Assembly (NCBI GenBank): GCA_014526335.1
Contig: JACTAT010000022.1
Location: 2,052,604 to 2,116,603 of the forward strand
Origin: Chrysaora quinquecirrha
Taxonomy: Eukaryota > Cnidaria > Scyphozoa > Semaeostomeae > Pelagiidae
DNA: 64,000 nucleotides
Reading direction: 5' to 3'
Part shown: positions 24,401 through 35,900 of the stretch, in pieces
Layout of the letters: each line of letters opens with the position of its first letter
Position numbering within the stretch: the first letter of the stretch is position 1
The notes under the pieces: model-generated
Seen by the model: the letters and a program-made list of their open reading frames with translations, nothing else
Told to the model about the DNA's origin: nothing
The model's database searches: none
Translations under genes and position numbers: made by a program

Positions 24401-25728
24401 TGAAAGTAAATCAGACAAGATTCACACTCTTCATGTTTGGATCTCTTGCCAAAAGGCCCTGATGGATCAGAGCACACCACAATCGAAATAGGAAATGGGT
24501 CATTGAGGAAATGGGTCTTTCCATGGTCATTTGGCTCAGCCAGACCACACATCATCATTTCTTAAGCTCCATATTATAAAAGGCTACAAAATCCCTGCAT
24601 GCTGTTTGCAGCAAGTTTGTCATGAACTAGATTTAATACTACAGACTTGAAATAATAGAATCTTACTCAAAGCCTCTCTGTTCTCCCACTGAGCTGTATC
24701 ATATGTCCTGTACACTCACTAACGGTTCTCTTCTAGGGTCAAATGGCAATTGAGTATGGTGTTGAAAAGAAGAAAGCTTCACTTCTTGTTGGTTTCATGT
24801 CAGTTTCTTCAACTGTTGGAAGATTATTCTTCGGCAAAATATCTGATCATCCAAAAGTGAACAGACTGTATCTCTATCAACTTGCTCTTTTGTCAATGGG
24901 TATATCAAATACCCTGTGTCCCCTTATGAATGATTATGCTGGTCTGATTGTCTATTGTGTGGCATTCGGATTCTTTGAAGGTTGCTATGTCTGTCAGTGT
25001 GCTGTGTTAACTGGGGATATTGTGGGACGTGAAAAAATGGCACCTGGAGTTGGTACTTTGTTTGGCATTAAGTCAATACCCTTGACGCTTGGACCTCCTA
25101 TTGCAGGTATGTCAAAGAACAATTTAGTAACATTATCATTCTTTGACGTAATGTTTCATTTTACTCGTATGTACCAATAATAACACTAGTTTTATCCCCA
25201 TTTTGGAGAATCTTAAAAGCTGCCAGAAATTTCCACTGAGTTAAAGAGCTTAATAAGTTTTCTGAGCATTTCTCCACATTTGACTTTTGAAATAAAATAT
25301 TGTATTTATCTTCAGGTTTCCTGTATGAAATGTCAAGCTCCTACCAAGTTGCATTCTACATTGCTGGTGCAGTACCTACGCTTGCAGCCTGCTTGCTGTT
25401 TGGTGTACCATTCCTGATGCCTCCTGCAGAACATGAATTCTGGCATCGCAATGATACCATAACCAAGAGAGGTGAAAGTGACAAGAAGCTCATTCCGTCT
25501 GGTTCATCATCTGACTCATCAATGGGAAAACGACAACAAAGCCGACCACCTGTCACAAGAAATGTCCCAAGAATAGCAGTTAGTCCATCCGTTAATTCAT
25601 TACATAGGTATTTTGATATGCCTAAAAGAGTATCTATGGTAGAAATCGGTAGCGTCAGCTCATTGGCAATAATCCCAAGAGACATTGTTGACCCAAACAT
25701 CGCCCCGGACAGAGCATCAATTGTGTAA
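21469..25728 (+). CDS. SLC16-type (monocarboxylate transporter-like) MFS transporter, copy B
   Basis: Four exons: 21469-21703, 23464-24019, 24737-25106 and 25316-25728. The first true ATG in frame is at 21469 (MGKEEKRKEAEAAGN). The TM1 motif TPPDGGFGWVVVFAAFCVQF and the TM4-5 motif YFHKHLSLANGLVSCGSGVG are clear. The TM10-11 region reads LGPPIAG/FLYEMSSSYQVAFYIAG. The C-terminal tail is Ser/Arg-rich and presumably cytoplasmic. Exon 2 is one base short: at a T4 run (23496-23499) SWVGSITYGLMF meets a stop, while one more T continues into LSGPVSTSLCERLGC and makes the exon phase agree with copy A. The repaired length is about 524 residues. In TM8 the MCT1 Asp is Ser but the Arg is kept (SVSSTVGRLFFG), unlike copy A. 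The substrate cannot be told from sequence. Confidence 0.92.
24150..24240 (-). repeat. tRNA-like SINE fragment in transporter B intron 2
   Basis: On the minus strand TTTGGTAGCTTACCAAGCTAG followed later by CAGTTCAAACTC resembles A- and B-box segments, with a diverged spacer. The resemblance is weaker than in the copies at 33 kb. Confidence 0.4.
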
Positions 25729-28700
25729 AGGTTTACTGAAATGGACTCAAATCGGAGAATGCTCCTTTGCCTTATTGCAGATAAGTATTACGTTAAAATA
25801 AAAACTAAATTTAGAAAGCAGCACAGGACTTGTCCAATAAAAAATTACACAGATTTGATTGTCGTAAAAACTTTGATGTTGAAATCAGACTGCTTTAAGC
25901 TTGATTGTTGTGGTGTTTTAATCATGACAACTTTATTAGTCAATATTAAATTTTGTAGTATAAATTGGGTTATTCTATTTTCTGTGCAAGTTTGCGTAAA
26001 TGTCTTGAGATAACATAGATATAGTTGTGGAAATTATTGTCTTTGTGTTATCTGTGTTACCTGTGTAACTTTTTGTGTTGTTGTTTTTGTTGTTGTCTGG
26101 TCCATGTGCTTGTTGCGGTGTTGCAGTCAATAAGATATTCATGTGGCAAAACCATGTGATACGTGCCTAAAAACCTATTTTATGTTTGCTCTTTTTCATG
26201 TTATTTTATGTATTATTTTCTTTGTTTTTTGTTGCAAATTATCAGATATTATTGCATGCTGTTTTGTTGTATAAAAAAATTAAACTTTGCACTAAATCCT
26301 AAAATTTGATTTTGTAGATTAATTTAGTGCTCTTATTATTGTTATATATTATTTCTTCATTTTTTGTGGCTAAGTTTACTTGGAAAGTTAAGCATCGTTA
26401 AATTTCCCGTTTCGTTTTGGTATTGTATTGTATAAAGCACTGTGCCCAATTCAACTCATCTTACGCAAAAATGGTACGCTTGGCTGTCCTAGAATAGTTG
26501 CAGTGAAGTTCGATATAAGTTTCACCGTTGGGAAGTTTTTAAACTAAGTTTTAATATGTTGGAGATGCCAAAACACAAGAAACTCTATCGTAACTAGTTG
26601 AGCAAAGTTTGTTATTTGCTTAACAAGCACTGTTTGAACGCCACAGAAACATTTGAAAAAGTTAAAAAACATTTGACGCTTAACGTAAGCAATAATGTTT
26701 TGCGAACAATGTTTTGTGACGTGGCCAAATGGTCAAACATTGTTTTCTATAGCAATCTCAAATGTTTGACGAGCAATGTTTTGTGACGTGGCCAAATGGT
26801 CAAACATTGTTTTCTATAGCAATCTCAAATGTTTGACGAGCAATGTTTTGTGACGTGGCCAAATGGTCAAACATTGTTTTCTATAGCAATCTCAAATGTT
26901 TGACGAGCAATGTTTTGTGACGTGGCCAAATGGTCAAACATTGTTTTCTATAGCAATCTCAAATGTTTGACGAGCAATGTTTTGTGACGTGGCCAAATGG
27001 TCAAACATTGTTTTCTATAGCAATCTCAAATGTTTGACGAGCAATGTTTTGTGACGTGGTCAAACGGCAAAACATTTCGCTTGACAAGCAAATATCAAAT
27101 GTTTGACAAACAATGTTTGATCGTTTGGCCGTAGCCTTGGGAGAGTTGGGGTAAGTTTTAGGGGGTTATTTAGTAGACAAGAGGAAATTCACATAAGGGG
27201 TGATTAAAGCCAATTAATGAAACCCCCCTCCCTAAATGGAACTTATTTGGTTATATCGGGCCCTCTTCGTGTATTGTTAATCGTTAGCGTGCTTTCTGGA
27301 AATATTTTGTGTATGTACTTTTAGTATTGGGCTGGGATATAACCACTATAAAGAATTGCACGTTAATTTTACTTAACTTCACCGTCTTCGAAAACCTGGA
27401 AAAAGTCGTAAAAGTAAACCTGTTAAATTTTGAAAAAAAACGATGATTATTTGTTTGCAATAATGTTACGACAAAAATGATATGATTTTGGTGTAAACGT
27501 GCTGCATTCAGTTCAAGAGAACCTTTTTCTTCAACACACTGAGAAGTGTGAGACGAAATGACACAAATATTTCCGCTTTTGCCCCATTCCGTCAGATTTT
27601 GTTTGTAACTTTATTGCAAATAAATTTACGATTTTGATATATATTTTATATTATTGATATACGATGGCTATTTCAATTATGAGTATTTTTGTCTCTTTCT
27701 GTTTTCAATTTTCAACCCTCTGAGTTTCCCTCATTCAAGGGGAAAATCCCGTCAGAGATGTCACGTGTCCCCCACGTGTCTTGCCTGTTCAGGCACGTTA
27801 AAGTTAACTTGAAATTTCCCGGATTGCCATCCCAGAGTAGCAACTGTTGTGTTGATCAAAAAGCTTAAAAGCTCAAGTTTCGCTTCCTCTATTTTTAGCT
27901 GCGAAAGCAGTTTTCAAAGCCCCAAAACTGTTTGACTTTGGACTTAAGAGCGCCAGCCTGTGCCCCAGTCCACAAATGCTCCGCACCAATAACCCAAAAA
28001 AAATAATTTCCACAAATGTGTCCACTATAATGCGAAGCGTTTGTTGACTGGGTGCAGGCTAAACATCGTTTCCAAGGAAACTTAATGCGAACGTTTTCAG
28101 CGTTAATGCCATGGGTCTTTTTAACGAAATCTAGCGGTTTTGAAATATCTTCCTTACAAAAAGGTTTGCAAACAAACTAAAGGAATTGAGAAAAAATGTC
28201 AAGGATTGGGCAAGGCCACTTGAATTGCTAGCATAAAGGATGGACCTTTGAGCTCTTGACACTGCATATGCCGTAGCGGCTTGGTAGCCTCCTGCATCTC
28301 CAATATTTCCCATTAAAATCTTTATATAACTACTGTATTGCACGATATTGAAAACATATCACTGCATCTGATCCACGGAAATCGTGAAGTCTTAAACTTG
28401 AATCCAGCTTTCACAATTCTGCTACCGGACTGACCTCTCGACAATAGAATCTTCCGATTATGGATTACTGTATAGCTAGTTTTGCAAATGCGATTACGTA
28501 AATACCAGGATAGCGCGATTTGCTTGTGCAATGCTTTTTTTTTTTTGTTTGTTTCAACACAATATCCTAAGATACATGGTCTACTCTGTAAACAACAATA
28601 ACAAAACTCTAAGAAAATTGTAAGGTTAAACTACGTAACAGTTTTTGTATTAAATTGAATTACTATTCAACAATATGTTAATTAACTAGCATTATAATCA

Positions 28701-29980
28701 ACTAGACGTTTATTATAGATTTCAAATATGAAGTTACCTAGAATTTCTAAGAATGCAGTTACTCTGTTGCAGACAACTGACCCGATGCATGCTCAATATC
28801 CGAGGCGACTGACATCGCTCGTTTTGATCAGAAAATCCCAAACGGAAACGTTTTGATTGTCAAGGGACATTTCACTCTTCACAAATGCGTACGAGATTTC
28901 CTGCAGATCAAGACGATTTCCAAGAGATTTCCATGAAGATAATAGAATTTCGAGCTAAGCTAAGATGTACGAGTTTTCCAAAGGGTGAATTGCCCAATTG
29001 TTGGACACAGTATTTTCATGGGTAATGGTATGGTAATGGTATGCTTTGTTAATCAAGACGCACTATTTCAACCCGTGGTATTTTACGGTATTTTCAGGAG
29101 AACTTGATATTGCTAGCATTGATTAAAATGTGATACCCTCCGCTCTTACATAACTTAACTTGATGCAGTTATTGTTATACCTCTATGTGCAATGCCTGTG
29201 TTTTTACAACCACAGACCACAGAACGCATTTGCAGTATTTTCAATCAAAGTTTTTTCTTCCGTTTCGCGATGATGACGTCACTTATTTACTCGTGCCAGT
29301 CTCCTGTTTACATTACCTGCATAAAAGGCCTAAAAAGGTGCTTGAAATCTGAAGCAGATGCTTGGTTTTCTGACGGAAATTACTGTAAATATTAATAAAG
29401 CTGACAACCATGGTTGCACACATTGATTCCAGAATGCCTGCTGCAGGCGATAAAACTGTTTTAGTATTCAAAATTTTGGCAGGTGGCAGCTCACATTTGC
29501 TAAAAAGACTCGCGAAACGACAGATTGATGTCGTAAAGAAATCTTCCAAAACAAACGAGTTTGGACAGAAATACGCAAATAAACATTGGTTTTGGATTAC
29601 ATTTCAAACCAAAAAGGTGGTTCCAGATGGGATAACTTGATTAGGGAGTGCAAAGTTGTATTTTGAAGCGTTTTATTGCGTCAAGAAGTCAAGAAAGATG
29701 GTTTTGAAAGCGTAAGGAGAAATTCGGACTTGGTTCTGAGAAAAAGCAAGCCCGCCATGCTGAAGTCTGAATGAATGACAGAGTACAAATTTAGCCAAAA
29801 TGTGTTTTCAGGAACGTGTGCGGACCAGATAACAGGAAAATAGGAAGACAGCAAGCAATTAGGAGCTAAATGACAGCTTTTTAGCTGCTAAATAATGGCT
29901 TTTTAGGTTGTTTTGTTGCTAGAGTTTAAAACAACAAAGATATATTCTAGGCAGGGTGAAAGCTCAAATTTATCCTGAAA
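25729..29980. other. Intergenic region, transporter B to LIM-RapGAP-BTB gene
   Basis: 4.2 kb. It starts with the transporter 3' UTR (AT-rich to about 26.4 kb), then the 67-bp tandem array (26690-27090). From 27.1 to 29.9 kb it is unique-looking DNA. Open frames at 28131-28531 (minus) and 29410-29640 (plus, 76 aa, good Kozak context AACCATGG) show no recognisable family. The second could be a 5' exon or a non-coding transcript. An acceptor-like TATTCTAG at about 29943-29950 may end a 5' UTR intron of the next gene. Confidence 0.5.
26690..27090. repeat. 67-bp tandem repeat array, about 5 copies
   Basis: Near-identical units begin with AATCTCAAATG at 26754, 26821, 26888, 26955 and 27022, a period of 67 bp. 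Each unit contains TTTGACGAGCAATGTTTTGT and the roughly inverted GGTCAAACATTGTTTTCTAT, so each can form a hairpin. The edges decay into diverged CAAACATTG-type sequence from about 26600 to 27130. Related single elements lie in introns of the neighbouring gene (36.66, 37.72 and 43.34 kb). Confidence 0.88.
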
Positions 29981-32900
29981 ATGGCTAAAAACAAAATGAT
30001 TCTACTGCTGACGTTTGCAAGCGTTGTGGAGTCCAATTTATGGCATACGAGGAAAAAATATCCCTCCATAGATTAGCTGAGAGGTCAAATGATTGTCTTT
30101 ATCATAAAGAATGTTTCAAGTGCACAGTTTGTCACAGACAGTTGTCATTACAAAATTATTTTCTTTCCCCAAATAAATATTTCTACTGCATACTACATTG
30201 TGATTTTGAGAATGGTTTTAGTAGCAGTAGCATTGCACGGCAGCTGAAAATGTTCAAAGGGAACTCAAAAGACAAATCAAAGTCGCTGCTACATAATACC
30301 AGCCCTTTTGTATCACAGAGAGATGTGATACCCTCTCAGAACAAAACAGATAATGATCCGCAAATCAGAAATAAGCATTACTGTTTTTGCCAAAATAATG
30401 ACATGATTAGATCATCAGAAGGATTTTGGATTGAATGTAAGACAAAAGAATGCAAAGAAAATAACTATATCAAACATCGAAATACGATGATATTCAAAGA
30501 CTTTACCCATAAAATCTCAGAAAAACCATTTGAATTGGAGCAGTATAATGAACAGATTTATGAAATTGCGTTCAAAGGGATGGAGCATCATAATTATTAT
30601 ATTGTGGATGATGATATCAATGCTGTAGTCTTGAGCTTGAAGCAAGAGTATCTTAATCAAAAAGAATACTTTAGGTTTGTATGCTTCATGTTTGTTTACT
30701 TTCCAAGATCGTTGGGTAAACTGCTATGATATTAAGTTCTAGGGGTGTGGTGGCCTGGTGCCCATCAGGACAATAAGTGTGCACATTGAAAGATCAAAGA
30801 GAAAGCCACCATTTGAAGATGCTGTGGAGTTGTTTTATTGGTACTCTCCAGGGGTGCATGCATGAAGCTCATGAGCAGTTGGGGCATTTGCCCCCAGCCC
30901 CTCTGGTACTATCAAAGTTCCTGATTCTAAAGTATAAGGGCCATGTAAAGTTACTGGAGGTGAAATTTTTCATAAAACTTGAATTTTACAATCCCATTCA
31001 GTCTAAGCACTTATAAAGTCTTAAAATATGAATGATCGTAAACAGGGCCGGATTCCATGGGGGTGTGGAGGCGAAGCATTGGTTTTGATGATTTTACTAG
31101 GTGAATTTTGTTTTTGGTAATTTGGTCTGCAAGTTTTCAAATTTTTTCAGTGCATTAGAGCCCCCTATAGCCTCAACCCCCTAATAAAATTTTCAAGAAC
31201 TGGCCCGGCTCATATGATTAATGATACCAGTGTTCAGATATTAAAACTACTATCTTGGACTAAATTTTGGTTTGGCTGCTTAGGAATTTGATACCAAAAT
31301 GCTGTATCTCAAACAATTTGTAGAAAATGTCATGATTGTAGCCCTTCAAGGTCTATTATTTGAAAAAATAAAGCACTGACATGCTAGTCTTTTTTGCAGG
31401 ATTCTTGTCAGATCATCTTCACATATAGTTGAAGGCCTGCTACCCACATCATGCATTTGTGCAGATAAATACAATGAAGTGGATGTATTGGAGGCATTGA
31501 GAAGAGAGCTAAGACTAACTGGTTCATTTAAACCTCTTGTGGATGAAAATATGAAGAAAAATTATGCAGACTAGATAAGGTTTGCGTACTGTGGTGGATA
31601 AGCTCTACTGTGGTGGGTTATTATGCGTACTGTGGTGGGTTATTATGCTTACTGTGGTGGGGTTTTTTGCGTACTGTGGTGGATAAGCTCTACTGTGGTG
31701 GGTTATTATGTGTACTGTGGTGGGGTTTTTGCGTACTGTGGTGGATAAGCACTACTGTGGTGGGTTATTATGCTTGTTGTGGTGGGGTTTTTTGCGTACT
31801 GTGGTGGATAAGCACTACTGTGGTGGGTTATTATGCTTGATGCGGTGACATTCTTTTGCTGTCTGTGGTCTGTGGTTGATACTCACTATTTGGGTGGTTT
31901 TTTTGCTTCATATTGTATGGATACGGCTTTGAAAAAACAGGTCATTCTTGATCGTCACTGATCTTTTGATCAACTACAAACAGATATTTTGACTATTTAA
32001 ATTCGAAAGTCGAAAATAACCCCAAGACATACAGAAAGTCTTATATTTTCTGAGCCTGGTTTAAAAAAAACATAGCATATAATGAACTCTCAAAGATTGT
32101 AAAAAATCTCAGATAAACCTCAGAAATAATTCTTTCGAAGTGGTTTGGGCCTGCATTATTCCAAATGCGTGAAGTATTAAGAGAAGAAGAATATTTTTAG
32201 ACTAAAAACCGAGGTTAAGCAATAAGACTTTCTGTGTGTTTTTGGGATATTATTTTAGCTAGGACTGTCATCAATTTCTTACAGTTGGTCAAATTTTCAA
32301 ATTTCGAATTTAAATAGTCAAAATATCTGTTTGTAGTTGATCAAAAGATCAGTGACGATCAAAAATGACCTGTTATTTCAAAGCCCTATCCATACAATAT
32401 GAAGCAAAAAAACCACCCAAATAGTGAGTATCAACCACAGACCACAGACAGCAAAAGAATGTCACCGCATCAAGCATAATAACCCACCACAGTGGTGCTT
32501 ATCCACCACAGTACGCAAAAAACCCCACCACAGTACGCATAATAACCCACCACAGTAGAGCTTATCCACCACAGTACGCAAAAAACCCCACCACAACAAG
32601 CATAATAACCCACCACAGTACGCATAATAACCCACCACAGTAGAGCTTATCCACCACAGTACGCAAAAAACCCCACCACATTAAGCATAATAACCCACCA
32701 CAGTACGCATAATAACCCACCACAGTAGAGCTTATCCACCACAGTACGCAAAAAACCCCACCACATTAAGCATAATAACCCACCAGAGTACGCATAATAA
32801 CCCACCACAGTAGAGCTTATCCACCACAGTACGCAAAAAACCCCACCACAACAAGCATAATAACCCACCACAGTACGCATAATAACCCACCACAGTACGC

Positions 32901-35900
32901 ATAATAACCCACCACAGTAGAGCTTATCCACCACAGTACGCAAAAAACCCCACCACAGTACGCAAAATACACCACCACAGTAGTGCGTATCCACCACAGT
33001 AGTGCGTATAGATTCGCTAGCGTGAGGTTTGTGCAACACTTAACTCGTTATTCTTCAAACTTTTGACCTTTGAATGCAAAACTCTAAAAAGATGTAGCCG
33101 GTGTGAATTTGAGGTTGAGTGACTTTGAGAAGAGTCAGCAGAATTCAGATTGTTGAGGTCAACGATTCAAATCCTGCCATTAGATTGTATATTATATCAT
33201 GAATGGCCAACACTAGGATAGATTATTCCACGAGTTGCATACGACAATAGATGGGATTTGAACCTGGACTGCATGACCAGAGAGCCGATGATGCTTCTAC
33301 TGAGCTATAGAGCTTGATGAAATTGCCAACTAACTCTCCAAGAGTTACTTGAAGATTTCATCATACAGCCCAACACTGTTCTCCCATTTAACTTTTTTGT
33401 GTTCCCTCTATTTTGAGCCTTCTTCAGCACCATACATATTTATATATATTTGGCATGAATGAATAACACTGGGATAGATTTTTCCACAAGTGGCATACCA
33501 CAGTAGATGTGATTTGAACCTGGACTGCATGACGAGAGAATCAACAATGTTTCGTACATAGCCAGCTATAGAGCTCATTGAAATCGCTTATTAAATTGTA
33601 TATACTTCTTGCCAAAGATTCCTCACCTTGGTCGCACTTTCACAAACTAGCATAACATAATGGAGCGTATAGCCTAATAGATGGCAACGTTGCTCATTAC
33701 GACAAACTACTGGAAAAACGTTCTCATAAATTTGCCAGTGCTGAATCATAGGAAGCCGTTGACATTTTGCCCCCTTACCCAACACTTAATCTTTGCCTGT
33801 GAAGGAAACGAAAACTATTGAGGTAACAAGATTTGAAGATATCATGGTTTTAGCTTTAACTGTTACTGTGAGCTAAAAAGGAACTTATTCTTTTATTTCT
33901 AAGAAGTAAGAACTGAGATGACAGCGGAAGATATTGCAGTGATAAGCATCAATTATTTGTTCCGTTTATGTTTGACAATTTGTTTCTCAGTTTAAAATCT
34001 CCTTGCATGTCCAGGCACAACGATTCTCGTTTTAAATTCAAGTCAAACTGGCTTCCTTTTAAGTTTTGAAAATCACGCGACATTCATTTCACTCTAGATC
34101 TCCAGATCAAGTATTAATGTTCAGTTTTTCCGTATTTTTGTTCCTTGTTTCTTTCCCCTTTTTCTTACAGAAGGGGAAACCTTAATGACGCGAAACTGTC
34201 TCATTTCTGAGGGGCTACAATGTTGATTAAAAGGTCGAGAGCGCTTTGCAATTGCAACCACTTCTCGGCAATGCTCAACATTGCTCGACTTTTTGTTTAA
34301 GGCCGATTTTTTGTTTAATGTTGTTAAATGTCAAGATCAAGTGCATTCGCTAAATTAATTGGTTGTTATTGCCTAAAATAAAATAGGCTCCCCCTTCCCT
34401 CGTTAAATCTATTGCTGTTCATTGTCTGGGCACCTGTGGGTAGTTTTCCACAGAGCTTATGATCTTCCCGATCGCTTATACGTTAAGCCTGGCGTTTTAG
34501 TATGCGACATAAGATGACCGCTCATCATTATTCCGATTTTTCAAGCTAAGCCTTTTCGTTGTTGTTCATCATGGCGCGCGGATCGCTTTGTATTTTGACA
34601 GAGCGTGCGAAGTCAAGGTGTTTGTTGAACAAGACCTAACGTAAACGTACAGTAAAGTAGAAATTGAATCGTAGCTACTTTTCAAACCGAAAGTTCGACA
34701 AGAGTGGATTAAGATTAAGTTCATGATACACCTTGGTAGTCGACATTTTTAAAAATTTGACATTGAAAAATGATTGAGGGTGCAAAATTTCGCGGTCAAA
34801 AATCCTGTAAATCTTCAAACTTTTCTTTGCTATTAAATCAACACCGTGAACTCCAGAAGAATGATCATTTGCCTCCAAACTGAGCTTAGGATGATGAAGT
34901 CGAAAATGTAGTGATCATCGTATGTCGCTTATATAGCCTTATTAGACTGTGGCATAGCCTGTGCTGTGATACTGCCTGTGACAGGCCACCGATACTGATG
35001 TTTCACATATGAGAAAGTAATGGTTGTGGCACCTGCAGCACCTTTGATTCTTACTACCACGGCACTGCAGACATCATGCCGTAGCCGCAAGCGACATCTA
35101 TTGCGCAGTGCCGAAGCCTGTTAGGGCTGTATGGAAGCCAGTCTTAAGCTATGGCTAAACTAGGAGACCTGTCGCGCGCGAAATTGTATTCAGCATGTCT
35201 CCCAGGGTGGCTAATCATGCGAATGACAAGTGAGCAACATGTCCCCCGAGCCGTGGAGACAAGAAATTCTTCTACTGTGTCCCAGAAACATTTTCGTGTC
35301 TCTTGCTACAAATTTTGTCGCGTGCTACAAAGATTCCGAGGTGGCTAAACTGGGAGACACGGAGGGGACATCTATGTCGCGTGCGACATGTCTCCTAGTT
35401 TAGCAAGGCCTTAAGGCTGTTGTTTCTTATATGTCTGCTACTTAAGGGAGGAATCTTTCTTTATAACAGTTTTCTATTACATTTAATTTTATTTTGTTTG
35501 CGCGTAAGAACTGTACTTATTCTTGAAAGTGTAGTTTCGAGTAATTTAAAGCTACAAAACAACCTTTTCTGATCACTTCTATTCTTTCAGATAATGCACA
35601 AAAGTGAATTTAAAGTTGGGTTATTATTCATCAAAGACGGTCAAGAAACTGAAGAGGAGTTCTTCACAAATTCAGATCACACTCCTGGGTTCGAGGAATT
35701 TCTTTCTTTCCTTGGTGACAAAGTTTTACTCAAAGGTTTTACTGGGTTTAATGGAGGACTGGATACGAGTCATGATTTAACTGGTGAAACAGCAATTTTT
35801 ACAAAATGGAATAATAATGAATTCATGTTTCATGTTTCAACTTTGTTGCCAACTGATGAGCATGATGATCAAAAGGTTTGTTTCATTCGTCATATTTTTT

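Noticed and set aside
26690..27090. A CRISPR array or coding repeat protein in the 67-bp array
   Set aside because: There are no unique spacers, the units are contiguous, and frames are interrupted; it is a tandem repeat.
29410..29640. A 76-aa protein gene upstream of the LIM-RapGAP-BTB gene
   Set aside because: Good start context, but no family resemblance, no clear splice link and no poly(A) signal; reported only as part of the intergenic region.
31610..33039. Long open frames coding YCGGLLCVLWWG-type repeats on both strands
   Set aside because: They run only through the CCACCACAGT minisatellite of the foldback element, are open in both orientations, and have no start context or splice signals.
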